DNA from: Hymenobacter caeli
GTDB lineage: Bacteria > Bacteroidota > Bacteroidia > Cytophagales > Hymenobacteraceae
Length of the DNA stretch: 42,167 bases
Assembly (NCBI RefSeq): GCF_013294115.1
Contig: NZ_JABSNP010000030.1
Coordinates: 1 to 42,167, forward strand
Direction of reading: 5' to 3'
This document shows positions 38,796 to 42,167 of this stretch, one piece after another. The notes beneath the pieces were generated by a model that was given only the letters and a program-made list of their open reading frames with translations, was not told where the DNA came from and ran no database searches. Both the position numbers and the translations under genes were made by a program. Position 1 is the stretch's first letter. Each line of letters opens with the position of its first letter.

Positions 38796-40055
38796 ATGTT
38801 GCTTCGCACCGCCGCTATTCGGCTGCTCCCCGTCGCGCTAATTGTCTTGGTGGCCTGCTCTGAACCGACCACCAAAACCGAACCGGCTACCAGCGCCCGG
38901 GCCTCCACGCCGGCTCCTCCCGCTACCAAAGCCGCACCGGCCGATTCTGCCCGGCCCGCTGCCAAACCTGCTGCTGAACCGGTTGTTGCGACGGCCCCCA
39001 CCGATACCGCCTACGTGCAGGACGTTGCCGCTTACCTCGGGGGCTTGCCCGTCCGCCCAGACTCCCCGTTGGCGGCCCTCACTGGGCAGCCCGCCTTCCA
39101 GGCCTTCGCTAAAGACCAGGATAAAAGCTGGGCAAAGTATACCAGCACCCACACCAGCCGCATGACCAAATGGGCCAGCCACGAGCTGGATTCCGTGCAG
39201 CGCCACAGCCCCACCATCTTCTACCCGTTCAGTGGCCCCGATTTCCTCAACGTCGTCACGATGTTTCCCACTAGCAAGGCCTACGTCATGGTGGGCTTGG
39301 AGCCCGTGGGCAGCGTTCCCGCCCGTACTTCCCTTGCCAATCCCAAGCTGTACCCCGCCATCAAAGCTTCGTTGTGGTCGGTGCTAAACTTCAGCTTTTT
39401 CCGCACCAACGACATGGCCATCGATTTAAAATCGGTGGAACTGGACGGAGCCGTGCCGCTCATCATGCTTTTTGCAGCCCGTACCCACCGCCAAGTGCTG
39501 GCCGTACGTCCCGTGCAGCTCACCGCCCCCGGCCAGCTCGCCCCCGGCACCGCCGATACTACCCGCGCTGGCGGCCGCGCCAACATTCCCGGGGCTGAAA
39601 TTCAGGTACGGGCCCCCGACGGCCAAATTCAAACCATCTATTATTTCTCCGCCGACATCAGCGACGCCAAGCTCGTGCCCCACCCGGCCCTGCTAACTTA
39701 CGTGCGTACCCTGGGGCCCCTCACCACCTATGTGAAGTCGGCCACCTACCTCATGCACAAAGCATACTTTTCTAAAATCCGCAACTTGGTGCTGGCCCGT
39801 AGCAACTACCTGCTGCAAGACGATTCCGGCATTGCCATGAAGTACTTTCCCGCCGGGGCCTGGCAGTTCACCCACTACGGTACTTACCGCCGGCCCATCA
39901 ACTTATTCGCCAAGCACTACCAGCCCGAGTTAACTGCTGCCTACACCGATAGCCTGCACCGCCCCCGCCCGCTGCCTTTTGGCACCGGCTACAACTGGCA
40001 ACAAACCGATTCCAACCTGATGCTGGCCCGCCGCCGTGGCCCCATCAGCAACTGA
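38796..40055 (+). CDS. Large lipoprotein of unknown function
   Basis: 419 residues with lipobox VLVAC (Cys21), then a Thr/Ala/Pro-rich linker (~22-75) and a large conserved domain. Distinct blocks include KSWAKYTSTHTSRMTKWAS, SPTIFYPFSGPDFLNVVTMFP (~150), YVMVGLEPVGSVP, FSFFRTNDMAID and a C-terminal segment SATYLMHKAYFSKIRNLVLA...DDSGIAMKYF. I recall unnamed families in Bacteroidota and other phyla with the FYPFSGPD and FFRTNDM blocks but no established function. Surface or periplasmic location follows from the lipid anchor. Confidence 0.88.
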   Translation: MLLRTAAIRLLPVALIVLVACSEPTTKTEPATSARASTPAPPATKAAPADSARPAAKPAAEPVVATAPTDTAYVQDVAAYLGGLPVRPDSPLAALTGQPAFQAFAKDQDKSWAKYTSTHTSRMTKWASHELDSVQRHSPTIFYPFSGPDFLNVVTMFPTSKAYVMVGLEPVGSVPARTSLANPKLYPAIKASLWSVLNFSFFRTNDMAIDLKSVELDGAVPLIMLFAARTHRQVLAVRPVQLTAPGQLAPGTADTTRAGGRANIPGAEIQVRAPDGQIQTIYYFSADISDAKLVPHPALLTYVRTLGPLTTYVKSATYLMHKAYFSKIRNLVLARSNYLLQDDSGIAMKYFPAGAWQFTHYGTYRRPINLFAKHYQPELTAAYTDSLHRPRPLPFGTGYNWQQTDSNLMLARRRGPISN

Positions 40056-40082
40056 ATCACCCAATCTAAATCGAGCCACCGT

Positions 40083-40115
40083 ACGGGGGCCGTGGTACCC
40101 CACCACGGCCCCCGT
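40083..40115 (+). terminator. Hairpin after the lipoprotein gene
   Basis: ACGGGGGCCGTGG (40083-40095) pairs perfectly with CCACGGCCCCCGT (40103-40115) around a 7-base loop. A weak T-run (caatttta) follows. The next ATG (40131) lies beyond the hairpin, which supports that start over an in-frame codon inside the stem (40092). Confidence 0.75.
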
Positions 40116-40130
40116 CAATTTTACCTGTCT

Positions 40131-41453
40131 ATGCTTGCCCAGTTTATAGCTTTTCGTTACACTTACATAATAGGACTGCTTTCATTGGCAATAACTTTCA
40201 CTGCCTTGGCCTATTGCGCTCCCACCGTGCCACTCCGCAGCAAAAGCATTACCTCTCCGCACAGCAGCGACTCAGCACTTCTCGATTCTCTGCTCCACTC
40301 GTCCCCCGATTTGGCCCGCATTGCCGATAATCCCACCTATGAGCTGCAAGTCATCTACACTCAAATCGACCGCGACGCCCAAAACAACCCCCACTTTACT
40401 CCTCATACTTATCATCTCAACCCGGGCCGATATTTTAACCCTGCCAGTCTAGTCAAGCTCCCCGTTGTTGCTCTATCCTTAGAGAAGCTGAACGACCTGC
40501 ATCAGGACGGCGTCAGCCGCCGCACTATTATGGCCACCGGCACCGCTTTCCGTTGTCAGACCCCCGTTCCTTTCGCCGCTCCCGCCGACTCTGACCAAAC
40601 GGCTACCGTGGGCAACTACATCAAGCGGATGCTGCTCGTAAGCGACAACCTCGCTTACAACCGCCTCTATGAATTCCTCGGCCAACGCCCCCTCAACGAG
40701 CGCCTTGCCCAACTTGGTTACCCCAACGCCCGCATCACCCGCCGCTTCGCTCCTTGCGATACGGCCGCTAACCGCCACACCAACCCCATCAGTTTTCACA
40801 ACTCCGTCGGCGACACTCTGTATAAGCAGCCAGCCCTCGTCAATTTAATACCTTACAATAGTCCGCTCGGCCCCGTTTTTAAAGGCCATGCGTACCAAGT
40901 CGGCAAACGCCTCATCCACCAGCCCTACGATTTCACCACTGCCAATTACCTGCCTTTGGCTGATATCAGCACTTTCCTGCGCAACCTGCTTTTCCCCGAA
41001 TCAGCGCCCACCTCCCAGCGTCCTCACCTTACTGCTACCGACTATCACTTCCTTCGACGCTACCTCCACGCCACGCCCCACGAGTCCGGGTTCCGAGCTT
41101 ATGCTGCGCCCCGCTACTTCGACGCATATAAAAAATACCTTTACTACGGCCGCGGCCCGTTGATTACCGCTGAGCAAGGGCTACGCATTTACAACATCGT
41201 TGGCATGTCCCATGGCTTTTTATCCGACGTGGCCTGCTTCGCTGACTCATCGTACCATTCCGAATTCTTGCTAAGCGCAGTTCTTTATGTCAATTCTGAT
41301 GGTGTTATCAATGACGGTGCCTACGATTACGAAACCATTGGTCTTCCCTTTCTCGCTCATTTTGGCCAAATCGTCCGCCAGTTCGAGGCTGTTCGCCCCC
41401 GTCGATACCGACCCAATCTGGACGATTTCTTCGTTTTTGAAACAATCAGATAA
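40131..41453 (+). CDS. Beta-lactamase/transpeptidase-like serine hydrolase
   Basis: 440 residues from ATG 40131, with an N-terminal membrane segment or signal (YTYIIGLLSLAITFTALAY). The active-site motif of class A-like enzymes is present: NPASLVKLPVVAL (Ser-x-x-Lys, ~residue 109-121) and LLVSDNLAYNRL (SDN loop, ~173-184). A KTG/KSG third motif is not obvious, so activity on beta-lactams is uncertain. The base composition is less GC-rich and codon use more mixed than in the upstream genes, and the length is well above the ~270 of a bare class A domain. It is the last gene before the rRNA leader. Confidence 0.82.
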   Translation: MLAQFIAFRYTYIIGLLSLAITFTALAYCAPTVPLRSKSITSPHSSDSALLDSLLHSSPDLARIADNPTYELQVIYTQIDRDAQNNPHFTPHTYHLNPGRYFNPASLVKLPVVALSLEKLNDLHQDGVSRRTIMATGTAFRCQTPVPFAAPADSDQTATVGNYIKRMLLVSDNLAYNRLYEFLGQRPLNERLAQLGYPNARITRRFAPCDTAANRHTNPISFHNSVGDTLYKQPALVNLIPYNSPLGPVFKGHAYQVGKRLIHQPYDFTTANYLPLADISTFLRNLLFPESAPTSQRPHLTATDYHFLRRYLHATPHESGFRAYAAPRYFDAYKKYLYYGRGPLITAEQGLRIYNIVGMSHGFLSDVACFADSSYHSEFLLSAVLYVNSDGVINDGAYDYETIGLPFLAHFGQIVRQFEAVRPRRYRPNLDDFFVFETIR

Positions 41454-41558
41454 AATAGCGACGAACAGTTGCCCGTATAACGTTCTATTTACCAATATCC
41501 TTTGTGCAAAAGCGAAGCAATACCCCGGAGACAGTAGATAAAAATGTTCTCTGATGCC

Positions 41559-41589
41559 TTGTACAGGCAAAACCCGCGCTTTACTTTTG
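41559..41589 (+). promoter_or_regulatory. rRNA promoter P1
   Basis: TTG (41559-41561), 20 bases, TACTTTTG (41582-41589), followed by GCACTCCC. Confidence 0.8.
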
Positions 41590-41650
41590 CACTCCCGAAT
41601 CAAACGGATGAACGGGAAAAGAAGTGTTGAAAAATAAATTTCGCAATCTT

Positions 41651-41681
41651 TTGTTTGCTTAGAAAGTAAACGTTACCTTTG
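41651..41681 (+). promoter_or_regulatory. rRNA promoter P2
   Basis: TTG (41651-41653), 20 bases, TACCTTTG (41674-41681), followed by GCACCCCGC. Confidence 0.8.
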
Positions 41682-41743
41682 CACCCCGCTTCGAATCAAA
41701 CGGAATTGTAGCGCGAAAGATGAAAATAAAATATCTCCTTTAC

Positions 41744-41774
41744 TTGTTTAGTTAGCAATAAAAAACTACCTTTG
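41744..41774 (+). promoter_or_regulatory. rRNA promoter P3
   Basis: TTG (41744-41746), 20 bases, TACCTTTG (41767-41774), followed by GCACCCCGC. Confidence 0.8.
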
Positions 41775-41859
41775 CACCCCGCTTCCCTGATATGGGAAAC
41801 AAAATTGTTCGAAAGGGAGTGATTTAGAAAAAAACCATAATATTTTTTTCACCTGTTAC

Positions 41860-41889
41860 TTGGCAAATTAAAAAATATTGTTACCTTTG
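41860..41889 (+). promoter_or_regulatory. rRNA promoter P4
   Basis: TTG (41860-41862), 19 bases, TACCTTTG (41882-41889), followed by GCACTCCC. Confidence 0.8.
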
Positions 41890-42117
41890 CACTCCCAAAT
41901 CGAAAGGTTGAGATGCAAGCACCGGCCAGTCGGCCACACTGCTGATTCAAATGGAATCGGCACACGTTCTTTGAATGTTTGGAAAAGACAAATGGTAAGA
42001 CTTGGCTTAAGCAATTAAGACAAGCATTTTACAAACGCAAAATTGATTTAAACTCGTCAATACGGGTTGAATTAGCACAAGACATCAGCCCTGTTTCGGC
42101 AGGGTGCAGGACATTAT

Positions 42118-42167
<50 letters not shown>

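Larger units (their letters stand above)
41454..42117. promoter_or_regulatory. rRNA operon leader with four tandem promoters
   Basis: 664 non-coding, AT-rich bases. Four consensus promoters occur at 41559-41589, 41651-41681, 41744-41774 and 41860-41889. After the last there is a short transcribed leader (about 41895-42117) with an inverted repeat (AACTCG...CGGGTT near 42050-42067) and a small hairpin CCCTG (42089-42093) with CAGGG (42100-42104), which could be part of the pre-16S processing stem or antitermination region. No gene is seen. Confidence 0.8.

Overview
The window looks like a chromosomal segment of a high-GC Bacteroidota of the Cytophagales, most likely Hymenobacter or a close relative. 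I infer this from the many promoters with the Bacteroidota -7 element TAnnTTTG (often with TTG 19-21 bases upstream), the 16S rRNA 5' end at the right edge, the absence of Shine-Dalgarno logic, Bacteroidota-typical families (DUF2480, DUF4174, DUF6150, PorT-like barrels, RemB/Wzi-like barrel), and strongly GC-rich third codon positions. No species call is possible without a search.

Layout. 1-54 is the first 18 codons of an IS5-type transposase running off the left edge, followed by a DUF4174 gene. 848-11029 is a plus-strand housekeeping stretch: TspO-like protein, triosephosphate isomerase, DUF6150 protein, PrmA, a 1,846-residue secreted protein of unknown function with a poly-lysine tail, PlsY and a GNAT acetyltransferase, then an M20 dipeptidase. 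12652-14862 (minus) is a tandem family of three small outer-membrane barrels, each with its own terminator, next to a divergent PagL-like lipid A deacylase homologue and a small membrane protein. 16934-25674 (minus) holds pyrD, a MntA-HepT toxin-antitoxin pair that overlaps pyrD, comM, gmhA, a small membrane protein, an MsbA-type ABC exporter, a small conserved protein and a RemB/Wzi-like barrel. 25861-32332 mixes upp, a DedA-less small membrane protein with a TTG start, a DEAD-box helicase, tRNA-His, a PfkB kinase, a small hydrophilic protein, an M61 peptidase and rpmH.

32379-41453 is rnpA, a CtpA-type S41 protease, an AT-rich island, tsaB, a 56-residue zinc ribbon, DUF2480, an APC permease, a large lipoprotein and a beta-lactamase-like serine hydrolase. 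The island is the most unusual locus: a coiled-coil gene sits between two 103-bp copies of the 3' end of the protease gene, and an AT-rich lipoprotein gene follows the second copy. 41454-42117 is a non-coding leader carrying four successive Bacteroidota promoters that fire into the 16S rRNA gene starting near 42118.

Themes. Several promoters lie so close to the start codon that the mRNA would be leaderless (transposase, plsY, the helicase, the permease). Convergent gene pairs are separated by very long, nearly perfect palindromes; one spans exactly from stop codon to stop codon. Most genes are standard envelope, nucleotide or translation functions; the candidates for undescribed biology are the duplicated-tail cassette, the giant poly-lysine protein and the unknown lipoproteins.
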